In this document: positions 23,170-36,064 of the stretch, piece by piece
Numbering within the stretch: position 1 is the first letter of the stretch
Layout of the letters: every line of letters begins with the position of its first letter
Source of the DNA: Kitagawia praeruptora
Taxonomy: Eukaryota; Streptophyta; Magnoliopsida; Apiales; Apiaceae
NCBI GenBank assembly: GCA_037693485.1
Contig: CM075348.1
Location: forward strand, 37,008,501-37,072,500
Direction of reading: 5' to 3'
Length of the DNA stretch: 64,000 nt
Made by a program: the position numbers and the translations under genes
The notes under the pieces: model-generated
Told to the model about the DNA's origin: nothing
The model's input: only the letters and a program-made list of their open reading frames with translations
The model's database searches: none

Positions 23170-23355
23170 TTATAGAAATCGGCCGATTTTTGAAAAATCG
23201 CCGATAAATCGGCCAAAAATCGGTCAAAATTTTGGAATCGATTCGGCCGATTTTGCAAAAATCACCGATAAATCGCCGATTTTTCAACCAAATTACCCGA
23301 TAAATCATAAATCGGTATCTCAACCGAATAGTTCCGATTTCCGAAATCTGTAATA
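23170..23355. repeat. Degenerate CCGATAAATCGG repeat block, copy 2
   Basis: Dense CGGCCGATTTTT, CGCCGATAAATCGG and related words, ending CTCAACCGAATAGTTCCGAT. It shares the wording TACCTCAACCGATTTATACCGA in degenerate form with 12715-12965. Confidence 0.55.
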
Positions 23356-24099
23356 AGTTAAAATAGAAACATGAAAAATTATTTGAATTACTTAAAAAAA
23401 AGTGAGAAAAGTAATAAGGGAGATAGCTGACCGGCGTATCGCCGGAGCTTTAATCGTTATTCACAGCATAACTTTCACTCTCCCTTTCTTAGATTTTTTT
23501 TGTTCAGTTCCTCTTGCTCTGTTTCGTGCTTCTCAACATTCTGTAGTGTCGGTATAGATCGTTTCCTGCTACTACTTAAAATCTTCACTATCTTTCCATC
23601 TCTAATCATTTCTACCCGGTCTTTTTTCCCACTCCTAATCTTACCGGATAGTTTTCTTTGTGTGTGTTTGGTTTCGATTTGATTTTCCTTCCTCTTCTCC
23701 TTCTTATTATCCGCATACCCGAGCTCCCCTGCTCCCTTTCTTACCTCATCGATCTCAGCCTTCTCCTACTTCTACCCGTACTCTTCTCACCGTCTCCCAA
23801 TGCGTCTCCTTTCCATCATACCCCGACCCATCCTCCTATCTCCCCTTTCCTCCCCCCTCAAACCCGCCTTCTCTCCCTCATTGGATCAAGCTCTCCCCCC
23901 ATGTTCTCTTCCCTCGGTTGTTCTTGTTAAACCTCGATTACACCGATTCTGAGCTATTTGTTACTGTGTTCTTGTGTTTTGTTGGGTGTTTGTTGCTGTG
24001 TTTCTGTATTTGGTCGCCCGATTTCCGATTGCAAACCATTCCAGATTTTCACCTCTTTTTGAATCATACTCTTATTATTTCCACTATTATTAGTCGTAC

Positions 24100-24147
<48 letters not shown>
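24100..24147. repeat. (ATT)n microsatellite
   Basis: About 16 ATT repeats in the 5' region of the RTE LINE. Confidence 0.95.
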
Positions 24148-24149
<2 letters not shown>

Positions 24150-24299
24150 CGATTTAATTATTTATCTAATTATTTGTAGTACCAGCATTTTTATTATTAT
24201 TTTATTGTATTTTTATTTTTATTTTATTCCCTATTTTATTTGATTTTTATTTGCCCTTTATTTTCTTTACTATACTTTATCTTCGCGTTTGTTTTGTTG

Positions 24300-27226
24300 A
24301 TGTCGCATTTTTTACGTGTTGGCAGTCTGAATTTAGGTACACTAACGGGCAAATTTTTGGAGCTAGTAGATGTGTTGAAGAAGCGTAGAGTGGACGTGGC
24401 ATGTATTCAAGAGACTAGGTGGAAGGGGGCTAAGTCTAGAGAAGCGAACGGGTATAAATTGTGGTACTCAGGTCTTGCCAACTCGAGAAATGGAGTGGGT
24501 ATTCTTCTGGCAAAGGATCTTAAAGACAACGTTGTGGATGTGAAGAGGTGTAACGACAGGATCATGTCCGTCAGAGTGGTGGTCGGGGAGAAGGTGGTGA
24601 ACGTGGTGTGCGCGTATGCCCCTCAAGTCGGTTTGGGCGACTCGGAGAAGGAGGCTTTCTGGGTCTGTTTAGATGAGTTGGTCGGAAGTATTCCCGAGTA
24701 TCAACTTTTAGTGGTGGGTGGCGATTTTAATGGGCACATTGGTGAGAGGTCGGATGGCTATCCCAGCGCCCATGGGGGTTTCGGCTTCGGGGTCAGGAAC
24801 GTCGGTGGGTCAGCGTTGTTGGAGTTTGCTACTGCCCAGGAGTTGGTAATTGTGAACTCTGTTTTTCAGAAGAGGGCTGAGCACCTCATTACCTTTAGTA
24901 GTGGGGGTCTCAACACTCAAATAGACTACCTTCTTATGCGCAGGCGGGATGCTAGGGTGTGCGTAGACTGCAAGGTGTTTCGGAGTGAGGCGTGTGCTTC
25001 TCAGCACCGTCTGTTGGCCATGGATCTATCCATGGGGGGCCGAGTTGTTCGTAGAACGAGAGAGTCCAAACCAAGAATCCTGTGGAAAGACTTGAAGGGT
25101 GAGAAGGCGGCTGAATTCAGCGAGTCTCTGCTAAAAGAAGGTTGTTTTGCTCGTAATGGAGATGCTAACTGTAGGTGGTCCAACATGGCGAAGGCTATTC
25201 GGTATGTGGGCGAGAAAGTGGTGGGGGTCTCTTCAGGAAAGTTCAGTGGGCAAAAGAAGTCTTGGTGGTGGAACGAGGAGGTTCAAAAGAAAGTAAAGGC
25301 AAAATGTGTGCTCTTTAAAGAGCTTCTGTCGAGTTGTTCAGGGGCGGAGAGGACTCTGAAGATGGAAGCTTACAAGGTGGCGAGACGAGAGGCAAAAAAG
25401 GCTGTGGCGAAAGCCAAGAGTGAAGCCTTCAAGGGGCTGTACAAGCGCTTAGATACCAAGGAAGGAGCGAACACTATTTTTAAACTAGCTAAAGCTAGGG
25501 AGAGAGGGCGGCGCGACCTGGGTTCTGTTAAGTTTATTAAGGATGATGCAGGCCAAGTTTTAATAAATGAGGATGTCATTAAGGAGAGGTGGAGTTCGTA
25601 TTTTCATAATCTTTTCAATGAGGATAGGAGGAGTGGTGCCACTGTGGCGCAAGAGGTCCCTTTTTTGTCTGTTCGCGCTTACGGTCCATGTGAACGTATC
25701 AGCAAAGAGGAAGTCAAGGGTGCCCTCCAGAAGATGGCTAGAGGGAAGGCGGCTGGCCCGGATCAGATCCCTATCGAGGTGTGGCTTTGTCTTGGTGAGG
25801 TTGGCGTCGAATGGCTAGTAGATCTGTTCAATGTTCTCCTCTTGGGTGCTAAGATGCCAGATGAATGGAGGAGCAGTATTGTCGTCCCTTTTTTCAAGAA
25901 CAAAGGCGACGCCCAGAACTGTAGTAACTATTGGGGAATTAAACTACTCAGTCACACTATGAAACTTTGGGAAAGAGTGGTTGAATTTCGGATTAGAAGA
26001 GAGGTCGAAATCTCAGAGAACCAATTTGGTTTTATGCTTGGGAGATCAACGACCGAGGCCATTCATCTCGTTAGACGCCTTATTGAGAAGTTCAGAGAGC
26101 GTCGCAAAGATCTCCATATGGTGTTCATTGATCTTGAGAAGGCGTATGATAGCATCCCTCGTGAAGCTATTTGGAAGAGCCTTGAGGAGAGGAGAGTGTC
26201 GCTGGCGTACGTCAGGGCGATTCAAGACATGTACTCGTAAGCTAGTTCCTGCGTCCGGACCCCAGTTGGTGACGCACGTTACTTCCCCGTTGAGATTGGG
26301 CTACACCAAGGGTCGGCCCTTAGTCCTCTTCTTTTCGCCCTTATCCTAGATGTCATGTCGTGAGGGATTCAAGATGACGTCCCGTGGTGCATGCTCTTCG
26401 CCGATGATATCGTGCTAGTGGCGGAATCGAGGGGGGAGGTGAACGAGAAGTTGGAGTTATGGAGATCCACTTTGGAACCCCAAGGCTTGCGTGTGAGCAG
26501 GTCTAAACCGAATATCTCTGGTGTAACTTCAGTGGTGAGGCCAACGAAGAAGGGGTGGAGGTTAGGATTGAAGATCTTATCGTCCCACGTACGGATAAGT
26601 TCAAGTATTTGGGATCGATCATCCAGAAGGAAGGTGAGATTGAAGATGATGTCACGCATCGTATTAAGGCGGGGTGGCTAAGGTGGAGGGCAGCGTCAGG
26701 GGTGATGTGTGATAAGAAAGTCTCGTTAAAGTTGAAAGGGAAGTTCTATAGAGCGGCAATCCGCCCTGCGATGTTATATGGTTCGGAGTGTTGGGCGGCA
26801 AAGAAGGCCCTCGAGAGCAAGTTGGAAGCAGCTGAAATGAGGATGCTGCAGTGGTCCTGTGGCCGCACGATGTTCGAAAGAATCCCAAATGTGGTTTTCA
26901 TGAGCGAGTTGGAGGTGGCGCCTCTTTCGGCGAAAGTTAGGGAAGGGAGGTTGAGATGGTTCGGCCACGTCCGTAGGAGGTTGCCGGAAGCCCCGGTGAG
27001 GAGGGTCGAGAGTCTTGCGGTTGTTGGGGTGAGAAGGAGAGGCAGACCGAGGAGGACATGGGAAGAGCAGCTCAGGTTGGATTTGAAGGCCTTAAACTTG
27101 AATGAGACCTTGACCGCTGATAAGAGTTCTTGGAGGCGCCAGATTAGAGTCATGGATTCTCTTCTAGGGAGCGGTTCTGTTGTTGAGAGCCTTAGAGTTG
27201 GGTTTTCACGGTTAGCGTTATCTTAG
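24300..27226 (+). pseudogene. RTE endonuclease-reverse transcriptase, two stops and one frameshift
   Basis: The N-terminal APE-type endonuclease runs from about 24300: LRVGSLNLGTL, VACIQETRWKG (catalytic Glu), VVGGDFNGHIG, and STQ-like QIDYLLMRR with terminal SQHRLL. RT follows: GKAAGPDQIPIEVW, FFKNKGDAQNCSNYWGI, GFMLGRSTTEAI, FIDLEKAYDS. An in-frame TAA at 26238 interrupts, then LHQGSALSPLLFALILD, an in-frame TGA near 26360, and the catalytic box MLFADDIVLV. A one-base shift near 26515 moves the frame, which then runs VPRTDKFKYLGSIIQ, YGSECWA and RLRWFGHVRRR to the stop at 27226. The start may be 24240 or 24300; domain homology begins only at 24300. Confidence 0.9.
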
Positions 27227-27590
27227 AAGTTTGGCTTTTCGTTTTCATACTGTCTTCTGTTTTCTGGTTCTTGCAGATGCAGGGAGCATGGCTTGAGGTC
27301 ATCTTAGATACGAGTGTTTTGCATAGCGGAGTCGACCTAAATCAGGAGAGGTGTTCTCGCTTAGGTAAGTCCCATGAGGTCCATGCCATGGGCTCAGAGG
27401 TTTGGTTGATTACTTTCCCCATCTTTATCTCCCTAGTACATAAATCACACTGTTTTGTTGTGCACTAAGTCGGGGGTCTTCACGAAAACAGCCTCCCTAC
27501 TGTAAAAAGTAGGGGTATGGTCTGCGTACATATTACCCTCCCCAGACCCTGATTTGAGCGGATATACCGGGTATGTTTGGTTTGGTTTGA

Positions 27591-28035
27591 TTAGGGTGTA
27601 ATAAAATTAGAGTTCCAATTTTTATAATTAAAATTTTAATCGAATTCATCACATTATTAACGATTAGATTTGACCCGAACTCGTTTAAACTTGTTTGAGG
27701 TCGGGGTACGGTTACCGCCTTGGTAATGCCTAGATCTTCCTAGTCCTAGGCTACGTGGTACTAGTGATATTCCCTCTCAGTCCCACCAAAGTCTCTCTCT
27801 CTCTCTCAGAAACAGAAAAGGAAACCAAGAATGGTAGCACACAGATGACACACACTGTCTTATATATGATCTAGGTCTCTACCATTCCCTTTTATAGAAA
27901 AAAAAATAAAATGGGTTGGAGTCGGCTGGATCTCAAATAGATTATTTACTTATTTATTATGATGAAGATTATTACAATGTGGGTTTAAGGTTGAAAAGCC
28001 AGCTTATATATATATATTTGAGGAGGAGGAGGAGG
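27591..28035 (+). promoter_or_regulatory. Upstream region and 5' UTR of the Nudix gene
   Basis: Short interval between the LINE end and the start codon. It holds a (CT)n tract at 27789-27806, a TATA-like CTTATATATGAT at about 27858-27869, and a ten-codon upstream ORF (27911-27940) between it and the main ATG. The GAGGAGGAGGAGG run just before the ATG is leader. Promoter assignment is inference from composition. Confidence 0.45.
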
Positions 28036-31000
28036 ATGTCTGTATTGGTGGCCCGTACTGGTCGTCAACAACAGCGTTATCAGGATGGTTATCGTCTTCT
28101 TGCTGGGTACTTTATCCTTTCTCAAGGCTTCTCTCATTCATTTGGTTGAATTTATTATTAGTCCTTGTTTATTATGTTTTTCGAAAAGTGCCACCATTCA
28201 TTGAGTTTTGTCTATTTGGCCAACATTACTTTGAAAGTCCTTGGAGATCATGCTAATGTATTTTAAAGAATTGGTGCATATACAATTGGTTGTGCTCTGT
28301 GGAGAATAGTTATACTTTGAGAACACGTTAGAACAATTATTTTGCACAATTGCACTTTTCAAAATTTGCTCAACAAGTGTAACACTCCCAAATAGGAGAA
28401 CGCTTAGATATTTATCATGCTGACATGTTAATATGCCCCATAAGCTCAATTATTGAAGATTGGATCACTAGGCAATATTGCAATATTAGCCAATAATGTC
28501 CGAATTAAGATTTTGAGTACATTGAGGTTTACGGGATTCTAATTTGAGGCATCTTGATTAAATAGCTCTGATATCATATTATCTTACCAACTCTTTTTAA
28601 ATATTACGGTATTAGGGAGAGGGTTTAATATGTACATCGTGATTTTATGTTTGTGGTATACTGGTATTCACAATTCCTTTTAAATTGTATATAGTAGTGT
28701 CATCAAGTTTTTCTGTTCATACATAGCAAAGACTTAAATTCATCAACAAAGAGCTTCTTTGTGACTCAAATTAAAAATGCAGAAAGAATTATGTGTATGT
28801 TTAACTATATGAATGTCAAATGCTTGGACTGATGGAATTTACAGAACCATGTTGAGCTTTTTGTTGAGCACGATCTTGTTTAGCTTGAAATTTTTGGCTT
28901 AAGGCCTAGGTTATGACACAGAGGAATAATATGAGACTTCTCATCTGAAAACAACATTAAGAAACGTAATTGAATTCCCTAGAAGAGATGTACTAAGAGG
29001 ACTCAGAGGAAACCAGGGATTAACTGTAGCCCCCTACACACCCCCCCCCCCCCCCCAAAAAAAAATAAAACTTGTATTAAATTTACCAAAAATATGAAAT
29101 CCGATTATAAAACATCATTTACACCTTTACAAGTATTCCCCATATAAGTGATTATACATAATACTATGAATTAACATGTATTATACAAATTTAGAATGTA
29201 TATATTAGATTGTTCATTTGTGGACCTCTGTTGAGATTTTGGGGCTCACATTATCAAACTTAGAGTGTCCTTATATAACTGCTTGTCTAATAATTGAGAG
29301 ACTTCGTATCAGTTGTCCTTCAACTTTTGTAAATTTGTCATTCACTCAGGTGCATACCCTTTAAGTATCAGTATTCTGAAGAAAGCAGCGACATATTGTC
29401 GGAGAAGATTGTTGAGGTATTAATGATTAGCTCAAATAGTGGACCTGGTCTTCTATTTCCAAAGGTACAAGTTTAAGATATTAATTTATAATGGACAGTT
29501 TCGTGTGCAGCATATCCATATGTATATCTTCACATAGATGTAGTTTATTAACACTCCGATTACTATGTGCACCTAACCATTTTCGAATGTCTTAAAAACT
29601 AAACTCATCATAATCTTACTAAAATATCGTGAGTCTGTGACTGATTACAACTTCCACTTTCAGGGAAGGAGGAATCTGTGCACTTGGCTTAAAATTTTTT
29701 TTATCAAATTCTACATCTCTTTAATAGTTTGACACCCAAAGGTGATATACAATAGCTAAGAAAGGTTTCAGATTTTGAAGTCAATATTGGGACAACATTT
29801 TAGGATATTTTTTTCCCCTCAGACAAGTCATATACTAGAATCATTTTTTCTTAGATCCAAGTTATATTAAGATATCTTTGAACTACACTGGATAGGGATT
29901 AGAGATATTTTTTTATTTCCTTTCCATCAAAGTAGGTATTGTAGAAAAATAAGATCAGTTTTCCAAAGTTCCTTATTAAATTCCTTTGATATTTATTATT
30001 GTTGCTGAATAAAATGTAGCATGGCTTTGTTGCTACTGTAGCCTTCAAGCGCTATTCTTTTCCCCTAGAATCTTTGATGTCACCATGTGCTATATGAGAT
30101 TATTAAACCTGTTGTATTGATAAAAACCAGCTATCATCCTGCATACTAAAGGAGTTCAAATTATTTTTCTTAAGGTATTATGGAAACTTGACACAAGATC
30201 CATGGACAGTTAACTGGGGAATATTGACCAATCACACCGGAATGTTTTTATCATGGAACACATTTTCACACGTATTTAATCTCTTTAATATCGGAAAAGA
30301 GAGTATCATCTCATAGTCATCAACTTGTCCATAGAGTCAACATGGGATGAGCCCGATCAATCTAGTAATAGAATCATAAGACATTTATATGGTTGTATAA
30401 AAGGTGCATTTATGTTTGTACAATGTTCAACTTGTAGAGATAGACCCCAGTTATAATGTATTGCACAAATAAATTTCAGAAATACTGTCAATTTTAGAAC
30501 TTAGTATTGTTCCCATAATTTTATCGTCCTTTTTTTTCTCTTCCCTATGTTTAATGGTTTCTATACATTTACCAGTTTACTAGGCCCAAAATATTTTTGA
30601 TTAGGGTACGTATGAGGAAGTGTAAGCATAAATTATGTCGAATCTAAGGGTGTTTTAGTCTTCTTTTGGCAATTACCAATGAAGTCCTATCGGTTTCGTT
30701 AATAAGTGCTGAAATTTGTTGTGTGTCATTGACTGTATTTGAAACAACTTGTGGAATTACACAGTACATTCCAACAGCAGCATTTGACAATGCTACACGA
30801 ACAAAAGCTAATATTTAAAAATAAGAAACCTGGCTAACTGATGTTCATCCTTTTGGCTTTAAGTCATCCATAATATTTAGATATTTTGAGCTATCTGAAA
30901 ATATTTTAGATTTGTTTGGCTGTATACTATTTAGTTCTATAGCTATTATCAGATATGACTTCTGTGAGTGGAAATGGTTTTTGTTATGTAGATGAGGGTT

Positions 31001-34000
31001 TGCTGCTTTCACAATTCTTTATTTATTGTGAAACTCATACCCAATTGAAAAAATATATGTATATGTAATACTCAATGTCGATTGCCTGTTTTTGTCATAC
31101 TTAGCGGTCACAAATATGCGTTGCTCCTCCAACCCCTTTTTTCTTCCCGTGGAACATATAATGCCATGTTGGCATTCCACTCTCATTTCCCCTATTTGTC
31201 TATATTATTTCTTCTTAAGAAGCAAGATGCTTATCTGAGCCTATTAATATGTGTCAGTGATAAAAGGAGATGTTCATAAATGTCTACATAATTCTATGCA
31301 AATTTGGTTTTTGAATTTGTTGTAAAATCAAAACTTACCTCCATGTGTGGCACTTATATTTTTTTTTTTTCCATTTTCCTTATAGGGTGGGTGGGAAAAT
31401 GATGAAACAGTCGAGGAGGCAGCAACACGCGAAGCTTTAGAAGAGGCTGGAGTTCGAGGTGATCTACTGGTATGTCATATGTGTATATTGTCAATCTTTA
31501 GTAAGTGTTGGATGTAATCAGCTATAGGTCTTGGACTTTTGGTATATATTTTATTTGAAGTCTATATTATGCTAGTCCTCATTGTTGTCATGTTGTAGCC
31601 AAGGCGACAACATGGCCTAAGCTTGTAATAGGTATTTGGAGTTGTGAGGGTGGGTGGGCCAGATAATTTGGACTTAGGAAAAGAACTGGGTCTTAAGGAT
31701 TGTAGTCAGATTGGGTTTTTAGAAGTCCGGGTTGAATTGAAATTGTGGCTGTAATGATATTTTTTAATGGGTAATTATGGTTTATAGGAGGAGTAATTAA
31801 GGTTTATAGGATTTGGAGTAGGTGGTGTTTGGTGGTTGATCGATGTTGACTTTCACAAAATTTAAAAACGGACGCATAAATTATCAGAAATTCGTCTCTA
31901 TACCAAATAATGCAGGAAAGATTTAAGAAACATAGAATATATGAAATTGATACGTTAAAAGATATACTTGGGTGGCTTAACCGCATAAAATTCACTATTC
32001 AAGAGTTTCCCAATCGCAAAAAGGGTAAAGTTATGGATTGCAACCAAAGAAGAACTCAATCAATATTCAAAATATTCCAATAGTTCTATAAAAATCAAGT
32101 CTACCATGATATGTGAGGATTGCATCATTATATAGAGAATAAAACACCTAATAAAATAACCTCGTGGATTGAGATCTAAAAGAATTAAGCTTATTACAAA
32201 TAAGCTACATATTAATAGCCTCTAGCAGTCTAGCATCACATATAAAACATATATGTAAATACGCTAATTTCCATACCAAATATAATGAAACTATTTACAA
32301 ATAAAAATTGAAGTTCGCTTTAATTGTAATTCCCCATTACAAAGGACTAAGTTGTGTTGTACATTGTATTTAAAATCAAATTATTCAGTCGGTAATGAAC
32401 AATAATGATGATGAAAATGATGTCGGGACCGAAGAAATGTATTGTTTAAACGAGGGTTATTACATTATCAAGGCTTAATTGTACTTGTACATATGTTTTA
32501 AAATAATAAATGGTGAACTCCATATAGCCATTGCGTACTGGCGCCATATAGACACCGTTGCGCTGAAACAAGTATGCTAGTCACGTGATGGGTAGCAAGT
32601 CATTGGCTATGTGGTCTACATATTTAAAGATACCACTTGTAACGAACATGTATTACTGTTGGAATGTTCATATCATGTGATATCTTATTTACAAGTTCAT
32701 GGTTATGTCTTTAACTAGTTTTTTAGGTTGCTATAGCTGGTAAGATGATTGAACCTTCTTATATTCAGTTTTAAAGAAGTAATTCTTCTTACTAGGAAAA
32801 AATAAGGACAAATCGTTTGTAACCTGATTATTGGAACTGCACACAATCTGATTGACGAAATAAAGCATTATATCCTTTCTTAATGTGCCAGTTAGCAAAA
32901 TACTGCTTATTTACACTTAAATTTCTATAATTCTGTAAAAGGATTAGCATGTTTGGACAATTTTAAAAATATTCAAGAGTTCAGATCTATCACCAAATAA
33001 AACACGTACTGCTATTCTTAGCTTTTCTGAGCATAAACACTAATCATAATCAGTGTTGACTATTTCAAGTAATTGCAAACATGTTTTATTGTGAGAAAGT
33101 TCTGTCTTGGGTTTAGCTATCTTTGACGTATTTTACGGTTTTACCTGTTAAACTTCAGAATTAGCATTTAGAAAATTAAATCCTGACCCACAATAATAAG
33201 ATGAGAGATATTTATCCAACCTAACCTTTTCTTTTACTTATTATTTAATAGATCTATTTGCTGAAGTTGAGTTTCAGTGTACCCTTCTATCTTAAATAAA
33301 GTGGTGATGGCTAGTTGATCAAATGCAAGCAGGGAAAAATATTCAATTTCAGTTCAACATATCACAAAGGGTTGAACGATTCATGTCTTAATCTTTTGTG
33401 TTTTCCGTAGGGAAAGTTATAATTTATAAAGAAGTCGATCTCTTCGTGGACCATTTCTAACAGAAAAGGGAAGTGAACTATGTTATCAATCTAGAGCTAT
33501 TGGAGCAGTGGTCACAACGTAATAAGGCGTAATGCTGTTATATATTCTGATTATGATTTTGTAATCGGACAAAAAATGTCTGTTCTCTCACACCGAATTA
33601 TAAGCTCACAGGCTGAAATTCCATAAATAGCTAATTTAAACAAACAAAACATTAATTTCATATTATTTCACTCATGCATGCACGCCACATCTCTTGCGAG
33701 ATCCAAATCCTCTTTAGTAAAGAGGGTACCCATCAGCTGAAAGTCATTTCATTAGATTAGTATGAAATAATAAATATATGCTTTATGCTATCTCAAAATC
33801 TATGATACCTATTTAACATGTGAGTTTCAGTGTAAAACTAATTTAGAGATAACTGAAAGGGATAAGGGGTGAGAATGTAGGCGTGGATTCAACTTTAAAT
33901 GCATTTAACTTGGGCTGTTTAATAGATACCCTAAATTATACAGGAAAACTGAATACTGCTTATTCACCCACTGGCCACTGCTGTGGGTTCTAGCTCAAGG

Positions 34001-34657
34001 TTTATAGTCTCTTTTTTCCCCACATCAATAAATGTAGTTCTAAAGAGATGTTGAGTACAAATTCTCTCATACATGACCCTTTCATAAGGCTCAGTGGAGT
34101 TTCCTAACAATGACTTTGTTTTGAGTTATGGCCAATTACAAAAATTTAAATAGTCATGCACACATGACTCAACCGAGGCTAGAACCCTCAACCTCATATC
34201 TTGCCAAGAGCTGAGGGGTATCTGCTAGGCTAAGCCTGGCATATTTTTTGGCTAATTTAGTATGGCATAATTTAACGATTTGTAAAAAGCGTGGTGTTCG
34301 GTTTATATGAATCTTCTGAAGGTCTTTTTTGTTTTGTGCTGTACAATTGTTTTTCAGCATTTATTGGGGGACTACTACTTCACTAGCAAAACACTTCGAG
34401 ATGAATCTAGTCCAGCTGGCTTGTGTAAAGTTACCATGTATGCGTTGTTTGTGAAGGAGGAGCTTGATTGTTGGCCAGAGCAAAATCTTCGCCAGAGAAG
34501 TTGGCTAACTGTTTCCGAAGCTGATGAATGTTGTCGGCATTCTTGGATGAAGAAGGCCCTAAAAGAAGGTTTTTTAGGGTGGCTTGCTGATGGTATGAAG
34601 AGCACAATGAAAGATAGAAACAATCTTCACTGTCCCGTTACTTTTGATAAACCTTGA
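28036..34657 (+). CDS. Nudix hydrolase, NUDT16/NUDT4-like, four exons, 189 aa
   Basis: Coding exons by reading frame and GT-AG sites: 28036-28106, 29350-29464, 31386-31469, 34358-34657 (570 nt). The protein opens MSVLVARTGRQQQRYQDGYR, as in plant NUDT4/12/13/16 relatives. The Nudix box GX5EX7REUXEEXGU is complete at residues 63-85 (G63, E69, R77-E78, E81-E82, G84), so metal binding and catalysis should be intact. After it comes the conserved LGDYYFTSKTLRDE and FVKEELDCWPEQ. Family members hydrolyse diphosphoinositol polyphosphates or diadenosine polyphosphates in cytosol, nucleus or mitochondria; the exact substrate cannot be told here. Length (189 aa) suits the family's 180-207. Introns are 1243, 1921 and 2888 bp. 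The first Met is the only one in the open frame upstream. It is the only apparently intact host gene in the window. Confidence 0.93.
28107..34357 (+). other. Introns 1-3 of the Nudix gene
   Basis: Intron 1 is 28107-29349 and includes a C homopolymer (about 29041-29057) next to an A run. Intron 2 is 29465-31385. Intron 3 is 31470-34357, with a possible tRNA-derived SINE head near its end. All are AT-rich with T-rich acceptors (TTCACTCAG, TTCCTTATAG, TTTTTCAG). I see no full transposable element in them. Confidence 0.7.
34168..34245 (-). repeat. tRNA-like SINE head remnant in intron 3
   Basis: Minus strand contains TTAGCCTAGCAGATA, close to a tRNA A box, then GAGGGTTCTAGCCTC, close to a B box, about 45 bp later. 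No SINE body or poly(A) was identified. Confidence 0.35.
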
Positions 34658-36064
34658 AGGTTGCTTCTTTGCTTTTGAAATGGTTTATCAGTGTTCTGTT
34701 CTTTATATCCTCTCACCGAAATTGTGTGACTTAGTTTAAGGATAAAACTAATTGTATTGTGTTAGATATAAGTTAACATTATATTTTGACTGTTCATCGT
34801 GATGCTTTCGTTTCAGTATATAGAGGTAGGAAGACAGACAGTTAATTTTAACCGACTGTCATCAACTTAGATCGATTAACTTAGGTTCTTAAATGATAGG
34901 GAAATGTCAAGATAATCAGATACAGATGTACATTATTTGTGTTCTCTTTTTCGCTAAGTCTTCATTTGTGTTCACAGCTAACACCATTCTAAAGATATCT
35001 TTTTTTTTTTTTTTCTTACTGGTAAAATACAAACGAACTTCATTTGTGTTCTCAGCTAACACTGGTGTCCTGGTGCAATCATAAGTAGTTGTGATTATTT
35101 CAATTGTAGGCCATAATGCCAGCGGCTTTGGACCTAGAATTTTCCAAGGCAGATGTACAACTCTACAATGAAGACCCTGTAGTTTCTGCCAACTTACATT
35201 ATTAGAAAGAAGAGCAGCCATGAGTTTATTTTAGCTATCCATTTATTACCACTGTAGTGTACTCCTATTTCCCATTTTGTTTTTGCTGTAGTGTAATTCA
35301 CCTTTTCTTGATCCTTTTTTTTAAGTGAAGCTTGTAAGTTTATCAACGGATTCATTCTTGAACTCGTGATTAACAAATTACATTTTCTAAGATAGCATGT
35401 CAATTGTCATGTACAAATTACAATACGTGTTGCATTCTATGAAGAATATAATAGAACTCTTTAAAGTGATATTATTAGAAGTTAGAAAAATATGCTATCA
35501 CAATAAAAGATTTATATATAATTTTTCATTATGAGACCAAGACTTTTTACTAAGAGATTATCACTTTGAAAAATATTAATTTAGAGGGGTTTTACTAAAC
35601 CTTGTATAAAAAATTGTCAGTAACATTTTATTTTTCATAAAAATTAATTTGTTAATATTAGAATCACAAAATTGAATAACAATTAAATTTAACGTATAGA
35701 ATTTAATGTAAAATCTAATCTAAATTAAAAAATTAAACCTTACAAAAAATTCAGTATGTAATCTTATATTGATATTTGTAAAAATGAAATTATGTACAAA
35801 AATGAAATAATGTGTAATCGTGTTATAATTAATTCTATTTTTTTTTGTTAAATTCTATATGAAAATTAGAATTTAAATATAATATTATATAAAATTTTAT
35901 GATATTTTTCTTTTATAATAGAGAACACTTCATGGAGCATGACGAAGACAATAATGTATACTCGTTATATTTTTCATTATTTTCCACCGAGCATACAACG
36001 TATTTTTTGTATAGAATAGAATGATCCTAATTACGGATATCGCAAATGTTAAATTAATAACCAA
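34658..36064. other. Nudix 3' UTR and AT-rich intergenic DNA
   Basis: The first few hundred bases are the likely 3' UTR; a definite poly(A) signal was not found. At 34963-35064 a 25-bp word (TTCATTTGTGTTC(A/T)CAGCTA...) flanks a T-rich insert. From about 35400 the sequence is AT-rich without features. Confidence 0.5.
34962..35064 (-). repeat. Small T-rich insert between 24-bp direct repeats
   Basis: CTTCATTTGTGTTCACAGCT at about 34962 and CTTCATTTGTGTTCTCAGCT at about 35040 (each continuing AACAC) flank 53 bp holding a T run of 15. The layout fits a retroposed scrap with a long target-site duplication, with poly(A) on the minus strand; local duplication is an alternative. Confidence 0.5.

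Larger units (their letters stand above)
21560..23440. other. AT-rich intergenic stretch with small repeats
   Basis: No gene seen. It includes a 41-bp-spaced direct repeat of CCCAAGCTATGTAATATTAAA (about 22139-22201), a partially duplicated segment with TTTTTTAGTGGT (22260-22400), a possible TRIM-like LTR (TGTAAGGAATTG at about 21979 to TATGTTAACA at about 22110 with internal TATATAAG, no duplication found), a hAT-like MITE and the CCGAT block. Confidence 0.5.
23440..27590 (+). mobile_element. RTE-clade LINE, nearly full length, inactivated
   Basis: A single-ORF LINE (endonuclease plus RT) preceded by a long CT-rich 5' region. Its 3' region (27480-27590) has ACTGTAAAAAGTAGGGGTAT, GGTCTGCGTACATATTACCC and a short repeat tail TTTGGTTTGGTTTG, typical of plant RTE elements, which end in simple repeats and not poly(A). 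Codons are GC-richer than the surroundings. The 5' boundary is approximate. It ends about 450 bp upstream of the Nudix start codon. Confidence 0.85.

Noticed and set aside
23500..24157. Proline/serine-rich ORFs upstream of the RTE endonuclease
   Set aside because: They are in the CT-rich 5' region of the LINE and end in the ATT microsatellite; composition explains them.
29041..29057. Poly-C run as a regulatory signal
   Set aside because: A homopolymer next to poly-A inside an intron; most likely simple sequence or sequencing uncertainty.
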